From an uncultured Lysobacteraceae bacterium (lineage in GTDB: Bacteria > Pseudomonadota > Gammaproteobacteria > Xanthomonadales > Xanthomonadaceae), in contig CAKZGB010000008.1 in the NCBI GenBank assembly GCA_936911875.1, forward strand, positions 124,001 to 188,000: a DNA stretch of 64,000 bases, written 5' to 3'. The notes under the pieces are model-generated. The model did not search any database. It was not told the origin of the DNA and saw only the letters and a program-made list of their open reading frames with translations. Of this stretch, positions 37,740 to 46,890 are shown piece after piece. The stretch's first letter is position 1. Each line of letters starts with the position of its first letter. Both the position numbers and the translations under genes were made by a program.

Positions 37740-40157
37740 TTATGCGCGAATCGACGCGCCAAGTGTGTCGTGCATCGCATCGACAACAGCAGTCACCACG
37801 CCTTCGACATCGGAATCGGTCAGAGTACGCTGCGCATCCTGCAGAATCAGACCAATGGCCAGACTCTTATGCCCTTCGGCAATGCCCTTGCCTGCGTACT
37901 GATCGAACAGTACCAGCTCCTTGAGCAACGGACCCGCGGCCTTCTTCATCGTTTGAGCGACGACGCCCCACTGCACTGATTGCGGCAGTACAAACGCCAG
38001 GTCGCGTCGCACCGAGGGGAACTTGGACAGTGCCTGTACAGACTTACCGACGCGTTGAGTCAGCGGCGCCAGATCCAGCTCGAAGCCGTAAACCGGCACA
38101 TCGACACCGAAAGCAGCAGCGAGTTGCGGATGCAGCTGACCGATCCAGCCCACGATCTCGCCATCGACACGCACCATTGCCGAACGACCCGGATGCGCAA
38201 ACGTCGGAGCACCGGTTTCGAACGACAAGGTTACGCCGGCCAAGGCAGCGAGCGATTCCAGATCGCCCTTGATGGCGTAGAAATCAACCGGCGTCGAATT
38301 GCCGGCCCATTGCTCGCCTTGCGCAGAACCGACGGCCACAGCGGCGACACGTTGCGTATGCACAGGCGCCGAGTCCGAAACGTCAGAAGGCTTAGACGTC
38401 AGCCAAGCTTCTTGGCCCGCCGGCGTGAATGCGTTGCCCAGCTCGAACAGGCGAACACGCGTTTGCTGACGTGCGAGGTTGCGTGCAGCTGCGCTCAGCA
38501 GACCCGGCAGAAGACCCGGACGCATCACCGCCAATTCGGCACTCAACGGATTCGCCAGTTCAACGCGCAATGCGTCTTCGACTTGCCAGTGCGTCAGATC
38601 GGCTGCATCAACAAACGCATAGTTGATCGTTTCACGATAATCGCGCGCAGCCAACTGACGACGTACGGAACCTTCCGGCACCACAGATTCACTTGCAGTT
38701 TTCAGCGGCGCATCGCCGTTAGGCAAGGTCATCGGCAAAGCATCGTAGCCGTAGATGCGCGCAATCTCTTCGATCAGATCTTCTTCAATCTCCAGATCGA
38801 AGCGACGGGTCGGCGCGGTCACCGACCAGCCTTCGGCAGAAGTCACCGGCTGCAGACCCAGCGATTCGAGAATCTGTGCCACGCGTTCATCGGGAACTTG
38901 CATGCCAAGCAACGAGGCCAGACGATCACGACGCAACGCAATCGTGCGTGCGACAGGCAACTGATCCGAAAGCGTTACCGCCGTCACCGGACCAGCTTCA
39001 CCGCCGCCGTTTTCCATGATCAGACGCGTTGCGTATTCGATGGCGGTGCCCGGCAATTCCGGATCCACGCCGCGTTCAAAGCGGTGCGATGCATCGGTGT
39101 GCAGACCGAGCTTACGGGCCTGCCCCATAATCGATGCCGGCGCAAAATGCGCAGCCTCAAGGAACAGATTGACCGTAGTCTCAATAACCTTGCTTGATTC
39201 GCCGCCCATAATGCCGGCCAAGGCGATCGGCGCATCGTTATCGGTAATCACCAGGAACGAATCATCGAGCTTATGCTCACGACCGTCGAGCAGCATCAGC
39301 GTTTCGCCGGCACGCGACTTGCGCACACCTACTTCGCCTTGCAGACGATCATTGTCGAAGGCATGCATCGGCTGACCGAGTTCCATCATCACGTAAGCCG
39401 TGACATCGACGTACAGATTGATCGGCTTGATACCGCTGCGACGCAGACGTTCCTGCATCCAGATCGGCGCTTGCGCATTCGCGCGCACACCGCGAATCAC
39501 ACGACCGACATAATGCGGCGCATCGGCACCCGCCTGCAGATTAATCGCGCGCTGATCTGTAATCGAAGCGACCACCGGCTTGTCATTCAACGGGCTCACG
39601 GCACCACCGGTCGCGGCAGCCACATCGTAAGCAATGCCGCGAATACCGAAACAGTCAGCGCGGTTCGGCGTCAGTTTGATTTCGATCGAGGCATCAGGCA
39701 ACGACAGGTAATCACGCAGCGGCGTGCCCACCGGTGCATCGGCAGGCAGTTCCATGATGCCGGCAGCGCCGTCATCAATCGCCAGCTCTTTGCCGGAGCA
39801 CAACATGCCGAACGATTCGACCCCGCGCAGCTTGGCCGGCTTGATCGTAAAATCACCCGGCAACACGGCACCTACAGTCGCCAATGCGGTTTTCAGACCT
39901 GCGCGCGCATTCGGAGCACCGCAGACAATCTGCACAGGCTCTGCGCCACCAAAGGCGACGGAGCACACTTGCAGACGATCTGCTTGCGGATGCCGCTCGG
40001 CCGACAGAATTTCGGCCACGACCACGCCTTCGAGCGATTCACCTAAGGGCGTTACGTCTTCGACTTCGAGACCGATCGCCGTCAGCGTGGAAACCAGATC
40101 GGCGCGCGTGAGTCCAGAAGGAACCTGATCACGCAACCAGTTTTCAGAAAATTTCAT
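37740..40157 (-). CDS. pheT: Phenylalanyl-tRNA synthetase beta subunit
   Basis: 805 residues, the usual bacterial length. The N-terminal EMAP/tRNA-binding domain (VVAEILSAERHPQADRLQVCSV, about 45-70), the B3/B4 editing domain (about 210-380), B5 and the C-terminal anticodon-binding domain (SKFPSVRRDLAFVLP, about 713-727) are all present in order. With PheS it charges tRNA-Phe. The start lies 12 bases after the pheS stop, so both are translated from one message. Confidence 0.97.
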   Translation of the reverse strand: MKFSENWLRDQVPSGLTRADLVSTLTAIGLEVEDVTPLGESLEGVVVAEILSAERHPQADRLQVCSVAFGGAEPVQIVCGAPNARAGLKTALATVGAVLPGDFTIKPAKLRGVESFGMLCSGKELAIDDGAAGIMELPADAPVGTPLRDYLSLPDASIEIKLTPNRADCFGIRGIAYDVAAATGGAVSPLNDKPVVASITDQRAINLQAGADAPHYVGRVIRGVRANAQAPIWMQERLRRSGIKPINLYVDVTAYVMMELGQPMHAFDNDRLQGEVGVRKSRAGETLMLLDGREHKLDDSFLVITDNDAPIALAGIMGGESSKVIETTVNLFLEAAHFAPASIMGQARKLGLHTDASHRFERGVDPELPGTAIEYATRLIMENGGGEAGPVTAVTLSDQLPVARTIALRRDRLASLLGMQVPDERVAQILESLGLQPVTSAEGWSVTAPTRRFDLEIEEDLIEEIARIYGYDALPMTLPNGDAPLKTASESVVPEGSVRRQLAARDYRETINYAFVDAADLTHWQVEDALRVELANPLSAELAVMRPGLLPGLLSAAARNLARQQTRVRLFELGNAFTPAGQEAWLTSKPSDVSDSAPVHTQRVAAVAVGSAQGEQWAGNSTPVDFYAIKGDLESLAALAGVTLSFETGAPTFAHPGRSAMVRVDGEIVGWIGQLHPQLAAAFGVDVPVYGFELDLAPLTQRVGKSVQALSKFPSVRRDLAFVLPQSVQWGVVAQTMKKAAGPLLKELVLFDQYAGKGIAEGHKSLAIGLILQDAQRTLTDSDVEGVVTAVVDAMHDTLGASIRA

Positions 40158-40169
40158 GCGGGTCAGACC

Positions 40170-41165
40170 TTATTCGTAGCTTTGCAGGAAGCGCGTGTCG
40201 CTCTCAAAGAACTTGCGCAAATCATCAACGCCATAACGCAGCATGGCAAAGCGTTCTACACCGAGACCGAATGCGAATCCGCGATATTGCTCGGGATCAA
40301 GACCGACGTTGCGCAGTACATTGGGATGCACCATGCCGCAACCGAGTACCTCGAGCCACTTGGACGAACCGTCGGGTTGCTTCCAGGCGATATCGACTTC
40401 GGCCGACGGCTCCGTGAACGGAAAATACGAAGGCCGGAACCGCATCTCAAAATCTTTCTCAAAAAAAGCACGCACAAAAGCAGCCAGCGTTCCCTTTAGA
40501 TCAGCGAACGAGGACTTGTCGTCGATGAGCAGGCCTTCGACCTGATGGAACATAGGCGTGTGCGTCTGATCGCTATCGCTGCGATACACCTTGCCCGCAG
40601 CGATCATGCGCAGAGGCGGCTTGTTTTGCAGCATGTAACGGATCTGCACGCCCGAGGTATGGGTACGCAGCAGACGGCCGTCGGGGAAATAGAACGTGTC
40701 ATGCATGGCACGCGCCGGGTGATGCGGCGGGAAATTCAACGCTTCGAAGTTGTGCCAGTCGTCTTCGATCTCCGGACCGTCGGCGAGTTCATAACCCATG
40801 CGGCCAAAGATGTCGGCAATGCGTTCGAGCGTGCGCGACACCGGATGCATCGAACCCAAAGTGGGATTCAAACCGGGCAAGGTCACGTCCACGGTCTCAG
40901 CAGCGAGCTGTGCCTGCATGCGTTCCGCATCCAGCGTCAGCTTGCGATCGTTCAAGGCGGTGGAGACCGCATCGCGTGCACGGTTGATGGCCTCACCGGC
41001 GGCCTTGCGCTCATCGGCAGGCAACGTGCCTAGCGTCTTGAGCAGACCGGAAATGCTGCCTTGTTTACCGACCAGCGAGACGCGCAGGGCATCCAGTGAT
41101 TCGGGGGATTCCGCGGCCGCAATCCGGGCCAGCGCATCTTGTTGAATGGATTCGATCGTGCTCAT
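40170..41165 (-). CDS. pheS: Phenylalanyl-tRNA synthetase alpha subunit
   Basis: 331 residues from ATG 41165 (MSTIESIQQDALARI). The coiled-coil N-terminus is followed by the class II catalytic core: HPARAMHDTFYF (motif 2 region), TSGVQIRYM, FHQVEGLLIDD and GFAFGLGVERFAMLRYGVDDLR (motif 3). It makes phenylalanyl-adenylate and joins it to tRNA. A strong hairpin with T-run precedes the gene (41190-41229). Confidence 0.97.
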   Translation of the reverse strand: MSTIESIQQDALARIAAAESPESLDALRVSLVGKQGSISGLLKTLGTLPADERKAAGEAINRARDAVSTALNDRKLTLDAERMQAQLAAETVDVTLPGLNPTLGSMHPVSRTLERIADIFGRMGYELADGPEIEDDWHNFEALNFPPHHPARAMHDTFYFPDGRLLRTHTSGVQIRYMLQNKPPLRMIAAGKVYRSDSDQTHTPMFHQVEGLLIDDKSSFADLKGTLAAFVRAFFEKDFEMRFRPSYFPFTEPSAEVDIAWKQPDGSSKWLEVLGCGMVHPNVLRNVGLDPEQYRGFAFGLGVERFAMLRYGVDDLRKFFESDTRFLQSYE

Positions 41166-41189
41166 GACTGTATTGTCGTTGCCGTGTTC

Positions 41190-41229
41190 GCAAAAGAAAA
41201 TGGGGAAGGACTTGCGCCCTTCCCCATTT
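41190..41229 (-). terminator. Terminator or attenuator between rplT and pheS
   Basis: On the minus strand a 12-bp stem (AAATGGGGAAGG/CCTTCCCCATTT) with an 8-base loop is followed by TCTTTTGCG. No phenylalanine-rich leader peptide (as in E. coli pheM) is visible in the 56 bases before it. It may cap the L35-L20 message or control read-through into pheST. Confidence 0.7.
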
Positions 41230-41285
41230 GAATCGGGTGTCGGCGCGTCACCGCGAAGGCGGCGCACCGGATACCTGTGCGGGTA

Positions 41286-41639
41286 TTACAGCGCTGCCTT
41301 AGCTTTTTCGGCCAGGGCTGCAAAACCGGCGGCATCGTGCACGGCGATATCGGCCAGGACCTTACGGTCCAGCGTGATACCGGCCTTGCCCAGACCGTTG
41401 ATGAAACGGCTGTAGCTCATGCCATTGATGCGGGCAGCCGCATTGATGCGGGTGATCCACAGCGAACGGAAGTTGCGCTTCTTTTGCTTACGGCCGATGT
41501 AGGCATATTGCAGTGCCTTGGTAACCGCTTGCTTAGCAACGCGGAAGACCTTACGGCGGCCATTGTAGTAACCCTTGGCTTGGGCCAGGATCTTCTTGTG
41601 ACGACGTCGTGCTTGGACGCCACGCTTAACTCGTGCCAT
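41286..41639 (-). CDS. rplT: Ribosomal protein L20
   Basis: 117 residues starting MARVKRGVQARRRHKKILAQAKGYYNGRRKVFRVAKQA, the conserved L20 basic extension, then LWITRINAAARINGMSYSRFINGL. It binds 23S rRNA early in 50S assembly and in many bacteria represses its own operon. It follows rpmI with a 21-base gap. Confidence 0.98.
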   Translation of the reverse strand: MARVKRGVQARRRHKKILAQAKGYYNGRRKVFRVAKQAVTKALQYAYIGRKQKKRNFRSLWITRINAAARINGMSYSRFINGLGKAGITLDRKVLADIAVHDAAGFAALAEKAKAAL

Positions 41640-41660
41640 TGTTGTTCTCCTCTACCTGGC

Positions 41661-41858
41661 TTATGCGTACGGAAGCATGCGATCGATGCGGCCTGCGTCT
41701 TCCGCACGGACGTGATTCGTCTGACGGAGGTTACGCTTACGCTTGGTCGCCTTCTTGGTGAGGATGTGGCTGCGGTTAGCATGACCGCACTTGTACTTGC
41801 CGCTAGCGGTCTTGAAGAATCGCTTGCCGGCCGAACGGCTGGACTTAATCTTGGGCAT
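41661..41858 (-). CDS. rpmI: Ribosomal protein L35
   Basis: 65 residues from ATG 41858 (MPKIKSSRSAGKRFFKTASGKYK), with AAGGA 9 bases before it; a TTG codon upstream is in frame but unlikely. Small basic 50S protein next to L20. Normally infC lies just upstream; here it does not. Confidence 0.97.
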   Translation of the reverse strand: MPKIKSSRSAGKRFFKTASGKYKCGHANRSHILTKKATKRKRNLRQTNHVRAEDAGRIDRMLPYA

Positions 41859-42023
41859 TTTCAAATGTCCTTATGACTGTTGATGACTGACTCAGGCGAC
41901 GGCGTACTACAGCTACCGTTCTTTCCAATCCTTGCCCGAAGCCGGTGAAAGGCCCCTAATCGCGTGCGCGACCAGAGACGGGTCCGTGATCCTGCAGCGG
42001 TGATTTGCCACAGGAAGCTGGCC

Positions 42024-42052
42024 ATTATGTCAGGATTCGCCGCCCTCCGCAA
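42024..42052 (-). promoter_or_regulatory. Promoter of the rpmI-rplT operon
   Basis: On the minus strand TTGCGG (42052-42047) and CATAAT (42029-42024) are 17 bases apart. Transcription would start near 42017, leaving a leader of about 160 bases before rpmI that could hold an L20-binding structure. The rest of 41859-42194 holds no convincing gene. Confidence 0.55.
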
Positions 42053-42194
42053 GCCAATTTGTCACTAAATTCAATCACTTGCACGGCTACTGGCACTATT
42101 TTATCCATCTCGAAGGCCAATCGGGCACATCCTTGTCCAATTTTCGGTAGCCAGCACGGTGCCACAGCCCCAAAATGGGCCCATGGAGACCCGC

Positions 42195-43253
42195 ATGCAG
42201 CTGAGTTTTGACACCATGTACCGCGCCCTGTGCGACAAGGATGCCGCGTACGAGGGCCTGTTCCTGACGGGCGTCAAGACCACCGGCATTTTCTGCCGCA
42301 CCACCTGCACGGCCCGCAAACCCAAGCCCGAGAACGTCGAGTTCTTCCCCGATGCCGCCGCGGCCATGGCCAAGGGCTATCGCGCCTGCAAAGTCTGCCG
42401 CCCGCTGGAATACCCCGACGCCACCCCGCCCTACATCCGCAGCCTGCTCGACGAGCTGGCCGCCGACCCTTCGCTCAAATTACGTGCGCAGGATTTGCGC
42501 AACCGCGGCCTGGAGCCCGCCACGGTTACCCGCTGGTTCCGCAAGCACCACGGCACCACGTTCGTGGCCTACCAGCGCCTGCAGCGCATCAACTACGCAT
42601 TCAAACGTCTCGACAAAGGACACGCAGTGACCGATACCGCCCTCGAATCCGGATTTGAATCGCTAAGTGGCTTCAACGACTCGTTTAAGGCCGTGTTCGG
42701 CACCCCGCCCTCGCGTCGCGGTGAGGTGTCGGTGGTCGACCTGCAACGCATCGAGACCCGCCTCGGCACCATGATCGCCTGCGCCACCGCCAAGGGCATC
42801 TGCCTGCTCGAGTTCAGCGAGCGCAAAATGCTCGAGACCGAGTTCCGCCAGATCAGCCGTCATTTCGGCGCGGTGATAGCCGTCGGTGAGAACCCGCACA
42901 TCGCGTTGCTTGAACGCGAGCTCCACTCCTATTTCGAAGGCACTCTGCGCGACTTCACCGTCCCCCTGGATCCGGTTGGAACCGAGTTCCAGCGCAAAGT
43001 CTGGGACGTGCTGCGTGGCATTCCTTACGGTCAGACTCGCTCGTATGCGGAGCAGGCTCAGTTGATTGGCCAGCCTACCGCCGTGCGCGCCGTTGCCACC
43101 GCCAACGGAATGAACAAGATTGCGATTGTCATTCCGTGCCATCGCGTAATCGGCAAGGACGGTAAGCTGGTCGGTTACGCCGGCGGTTTGCATCGCAAGC
43201 AGTACCTGCTCGACCTGGAGCGCGGCATCACGCCTCTACTCGCCGATCGTTAA
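42195..43253 (+). CDS. ada: Ada-type bifunctional DNA alkylation repair protein and regulator
   Basis: 352 residues from ATG 42195, with GGAG six bases before it. The N-terminal Ada domain has four zinc cysteines (C34, C38, C65, C68), one of which accepts methyl groups from phosphotriesters. An AraC-type helix-turn-helix follows (about 100-170, AFKRLDKGHAVTDTALESGFESLSGFND). The C-terminal methyltransferase domain has the PCHRV active site (Cys315) for O6-methylguanine. This is the full Ada layout. Its 3' end overlaps virD4 by 18 bases in convergent orientation. Confidence 0.93.
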   Translation: MQLSFDTMYRALCDKDAAYEGLFLTGVKTTGIFCRTTCTARKPKPENVEFFPDAAAAMAKGYRACKVCRPLEYPDATPPYIRSLLDELAADPSLKLRAQDLRNRGLEPATVTRWFRKHHGTTFVAYQRLQRINYAFKRLDKGHAVTDTALESGFESLSGFNDSFKAVFGTPPSRRGEVSVVDLQRIETRLGTMIACATAKGICLLEFSERKMLETEFRQISRHFGAVIAVGENPHIALLERELHSYFEGTLRDFTVPLDPVGTEFQRKVWDVLRGIPYGQTRSYAEQAQLIGQPTAVRAVATANGMNKIAIVIPCHRVIGKDGKLVGYAGGLHRKQYLLDLERGITPLLADR

Positions 43254-44753
43254 GCGGGGAACACGGATCGGTGGCAGTAACCGCCGCACAAACACCGGAT
43301 CGCGATAGTAGACGATCTTGCGCGCCGCAATCGGGTCGGGCATCCCCTCGATCATCAGCACGCATCGGTCTTTGCCCATCGCTTTTAACTCCTGCGGAAG
43401 CATCAGCGGGCGCCGCTCCTCAGACGTACTCACCGAACGATCCCGCCCGCGGTTGATGGTCGCCTTGGACACCGAGCGGTCGCCCAGCATCTCCGAATAC
43501 TCCTTCGCGTCCTGATGCTCGCGTGGCGCAAACAGAATCTGCGCCGCATGATTGGTAATCAGCGTGCGCGCCACCTCCTTGCCGTAGACCGCATCCAGCT
43601 GCGCCACACTCTGGATAATCGGCAGCAACCGCAAGTTGTACCCCGCCATGTACGCCACCGCGCTGGCGAGAATCTCGATCTTGCCGACCGCCGTGAACTC
43701 ATCCATCAGCAGCAGACATGGAATCTGTAACCCGTTCTCTGCCGAAGGCAGTTCGCGCGTATTGAGGTTAATCAGCTGCGAGAACAGCACGTTGATCAGC
43801 AGACGCGCCTCGGCCAGGCGGTGCGGCGGTATCACGACATAAATCGTCATGGGGAGGCGACGCACATCGCGCAGGTCAAAGTCATTGCAGGCCGTTGCGG
43901 CTGCGAGCTGCGGATCGACCCACGGATTCAGCGGCTCCAGCAAACTGCCGATGATCGAGGCAAAGGTGTCTCCCGCCTGCGACAGCAGACCATCCAGTGC
44001 GCGACGCGTCTCATCACGGACAAACGGATCCGCTCGCAGCTGCCGCAGATAGTCGGCGATCGGACGGCCATCGCCTAAGGCTAAACGATGAATGCCGGCC
44101 AGCGATGGTTGCTGTACTGCTGTGTCGCCGAACTCGGCCCAGTAATCCTTGCGGTCAAACGCATACAGCGTCAGGGCCAAAAACGCATTGCGTGCCTGTC
44201 CGACCCAGAACCGATGCTGCGGATCGGCCTCCGGATACAGGAGGGCTGCCAGCGCCGTCAGGTCCGCAACGCGCCTATGCGCATCGTCGGACACATAGGC
44301 CAACGGATTCCATCGATGGGTCTCACCATGTTGCGAATACGGGTCGAACTTGTAGACGGAATGGCCGCGACTTTGACGCCAGCCACCGGTGAGCTGAAAG
44401 TTCTCACCCTTGATATCCAGTACGACGACCGAGCCTTCGTAATGGAGCAAGTTCGGTACGACGATGCCCACGCCCTTGCCGGATCGTGTCGGTGCTGCCA
44501 GTAGCACGAACTGCTGCCCCGGTAGGCCCAGCAGTCCGCTGCCGGCACGCCCAAGCAGAATGCTATTGGGCCCAATGAGAGTGAGACCTAGGCGCTTACA
44601 GTCAGCAGGTCCGGCAAATCGTGAACGGCCGTAGAGCCCGCGCTCTGCCGAGCGATTCGCGACTCCAATGAGCATTGCGCCCGGCAACACCAGAGCCGCC
44701 AAGGTGATCACCAACACCCAGGGGTCTATGGCCGCGAAACTCGGGACACTCAC
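43236..44753 (-). CDS. virD4: Type IV secretion coupling ATPase VirD4/TraG-like
   Basis: 505 residues. An N-terminal membrane segment (about 11-31) is followed by Walker A APTRSGKGVG (87-96), SVVVLDIKGENF and a Walker B LLLMDEFTAVG (about 350). The segment GEDRSVS-like near the end is typical of TraG/VirD4. It brings substrates to the secretion channel in the inner membrane. The preceding gene overlaps by four bases. Confidence 0.92.
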   Translation of the reverse strand: MSVPSFAAIDPWVLVITLAALVLPGAMLIGVANRSAERGLYGRSRFAGPADCKRLGLTLIGPNSILLGRAGSGLLGLPGQQFVLLAAPTRSGKGVGIVVPNLLHYEGSVVVLDIKGENFQLTGGWRQSRGHSVYKFDPYSQHGETHRWNPLAYVSDDAHRRVADLTALAALLYPEADPQHRFWVGQARNAFLALTLYAFDRKDYWAEFGDTAVQQPSLAGIHRLALGDGRPIADYLRQLRADPFVRDETRRALDGLLSQAGDTFASIIGSLLEPLNPWVDPQLAAATACNDFDLRDVRRLPMTIYVVIPPHRLAEARLLINVLFSQLINLNTRELPSAENGLQIPCLLLMDEFTAVGKIEILASAVAYMAGYNLRLLPIIQSVAQLDAVYGKEVARTLITNHAAQILFAPREHQDAKEYSEMLGDRSVSKATINRGRDRSVSTSEERRPLMLPQELKAMGKDRCVLMIEGMPDPIAARKIVYYRDPVFVRRLLPPIRVPRLTIGE

Positions 44754-45934
44754 TGCATCAGGCGCTTATGGGCCTGCGGCAACATCGCCTCGGCAAACTC
44801 ACGGCCGACGTTGCGCGTGTAGCGACCCAAATCATGCATGTTGGTGACACTCGCATCGGCCGGCATGGCCATCGCCTCTTTGACTGCAACATAGGCCAAC
44901 AACGCACCTGGTCCGGCCGGATTCCCGCGAATGATCGCGATCTTCACCAGATCTTTGGACACCTCAACGGCATCGGCCTTATCAATGCCGGCAGCTTTCG
45001 CTGCATATCCCAGCGCCGCACTGACATTGTCACCCAGCGGTCCCCAGACCTTTTTGACGTCCGTTCCTAGCTGTTCGACTTTGGAGCGGATCGAATGTAC
45101 GAGATTCAGATCCGTCTCCTTGATTTCCTTCCAATGCGCCTTAAGCGCCGCACCCACCTGTGCCGTTATACGCCCCGTGATTGGAAGCCCCTGCTCGCGT
45201 TGAAATGACTCGACCGCAGCTTTGGTGCAGGGTCCGACGATTCCATCGACGGCAAGGCGATTGCCTTGCCGATCGCGCATTCCTAATGCATTGAGAATGC
45301 GTTGCGCATCGGAGATAGACACGGAATCGCCTTCGGTTTGCTTAGCTTTTATGCGAATCGGTTCCGCAGTTGGTGACAGACAGCGTACCATCAGCTGATC
45401 GATTCGACCCTCCCATGCGCGGGAGTAGGACACGCAACGTTGCGCTGCTTTGATCGAATCCGGCTGGCTCTTAATTACACCGTTCACGACGCGACGTGCG
45501 CCAAACGGATCATCGACGCCATCGCCAATGAATCGAGCTAAAGGTTTGCCGGTGAACATGCCATCGCGCATACCAACTACGAGGATCCTGGCGGCAATGT
45601 CCGGACGCGAAGCCAGTGCAGGATTTCGGATGAGCTCGCCATCCAATCCAAGTGCCTCGTCCATTTTGCGGTAGTTGGATTTGTGGGTGAGCTGAACATA
45701 GCCGCGCCCGCTGTAGGACGCCCCGCCCTCGTATCGCAGACGCCGTGCCTGCTGATCGCCGTTAATTTCACGAGTCCTGGTAAAGTTGGCCGTCTCGTGC
45801 TGGGCAGTGCCGAGGATATACGCAATCTGCTTAGGATCTTTGACATTGTTCTTCAGGCACTCGCGTACAATCAGCTGTACGGACTCGTCTTTTGAGATGC
45901 CAAATTCATTGGTTCCGTTTCTTGCTTTCATCAC
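44750..45934 (-). CDS. GH19 muramidase/chitinase-like protein with peptidoglycan-binding domain
   Basis: 394 residues. The enzyme domain (about 15-175) has the GH19 pattern: LGTAQHETANFTRTRE with catalytic Glu47, and YSGRGYVQLTHKSNYRK (74-90). A peptidoglycan-binding domain follows (about 210-270, AQRILNALG ... VDGIVGPCTKAAVESFQREQGLP). The C-terminal 110 residues are unassigned. It lies between virB6 and virD4, overlapping both. It could open the wall for the channel or be a secreted antibacterial effector; no immunity gene and no XVIP-type signal is visible. Confidence 0.82.
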   Translation of the reverse strand: MMKARNGTNEFGISKDESVQLIVRECLKNNVKDPKQIAYILGTAQHETANFTRTREINGDQQARRLRYEGGASYSGRGYVQLTHKSNYRKMDEALGLDGELIRNPALASRPDIAARILVVGMRDGMFTGKPLARFIGDGVDDPFGARRVVNGVIKSQPDSIKAAQRCVSYSRAWEGRIDQLMVRCLSPTAEPIRIKAKQTEGDSVSISDAQRILNALGMRDRQGNRLAVDGIVGPCTKAAVESFQREQGLPITGRITAQVGAALKAHWKEIKETDLNLVHSIRSKVEQLGTDVKKVWGPLGDNVSAALGYAAKAAGIDKADAVEVSKDLVKIAIIRGNPAGPGALLAYVAVKEAMAMPADASVTNMHDLGRYTRNVGREFAEAMLPQAHKRLMQ

Positions 45935-46890
45935 ACTCTCCCCGCAGTCGGAATTGAAGATCGATAGATGGAGTTCCTGCCTTGGCCGAATGCCGTATGC
46001 GGCATGAAGTGGCCGAGCGACCCCTGGAAGAACATGGCAGCCATTGGCGGCGCTGAGATAATCAATACAGTCAACAGGAGGCCCAGGCCGCCCTGCTGCA
46101 GGGCTTGGCTGGTGATGCCCTCATCAAAATTCAGGCCGGTACCGATCTCAATAAACCGCGATGCCCAGAAAGCCTCCGCAACTGCGATCGAGAGTCGCAG
46201 TGCGACATCGGCAACAAAGCTGAATACTGCTAAGGAAAACAGCGTACCGACGCCATATTGCAGCCACTTGTGAAATAACGGCGCTGTACTGCGAAACAGA
46301 AGTGCCATCACAAACAGCGGGCCGAATCCCACAAACAGTGCCATTGCCATCTCAAACATCAGCAGCATGGCGGCGGCGCTAATTGCCGGTCCGGCGCTAC
46401 CCAGCCCGGCCATCCACAGAGCCCGCACCTTGCGCGTCTCCAGCTCGCCATCGCCTTCCGTCTCCAGCGCATCAATCCCTGCTGTTGCGATCTGCATGTA
46501 CGCCAGACTCCGGTCCACGGACTTCGCTGCGGTCCCTTCCTCGCCCGTCACAACTTCGTGGATTTCTGCATTGAGGTTTGTGGTGAAGAACCGATGCAAG
46601 GAGACCCCGCCAACTGACATCGCCGTTGCCACCGCAACAATCAACGTGGCCCGCATGGATCTGAAAATCAGTCCGCTCAGACTCTCGCGCAACTGCCCCA
46701 TCGCGATGAGATAACCCTGCAGCAGTACCCAAAGGGTCAGAAGACTCAATGAGAGCCCGCCGATCCACGCCATCATTCGCCCCATCATGGCCAGGCCAAA
46801 GTCACGAATCTCGTCACGCAGGAACCCGTAAATCAGCTGGTAGAAGCTGAACTCGCCAATTGATGGCACCTCCAGCAGCGGAATACTCAT
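45931..46890 (-). CDS. virB6: VirB6-like inner membrane channel protein
   Basis: 319 residues with five or six hydrophobic segments (about 35-60, 85-105, 165-195, 205-225, 270-290) and the VirB6/TrbL middle region (AMALFVGFGPLFVMALLFRSTAPLFHKWLQYG). It forms part of the type IV channel in the inner membrane. Start and stop overlap neighbours by four bases, so the whole block is one operon. Confidence 0.85.
   Translation of the reverse strand: MSIPLLEVPSIGEFSFYQLIYGFLRDEIRDFGLAMMGRMMAWIGGLSLSLLTLWVLLQGYLIAMGQLRESLSGLIFRSMRATLIVAVATAMSVGGVSLHRFFTTNLNAEIHEVVTGEEGTAAKSVDRSLAYMQIATAGIDALETEGDGELETRKVRALWMAGLGSAGPAISAAAMLLMFEMAMALFVGFGPLFVMALLFRSTAPLFHKWLQYGVGTLFSLAVFSFVADVALRLSIAVAEAFWASRFIEIGTGLNFDEGITSQALQQGGLGLLLTVLIISAPPMAAMFFQGSLGHFMPHTAFGQGRNSIYRSSIPTAGRV

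Noticed and set aside
37980..40046. Long plus-strand frames opposite pheT
   Set aside because: Antisense shadows of a highly conserved gene.
41861..42052. A 63-codon leftward frame before rpmI
   Set aside because: It runs through the probable rpmI promoter and leader and has no protein-like features.
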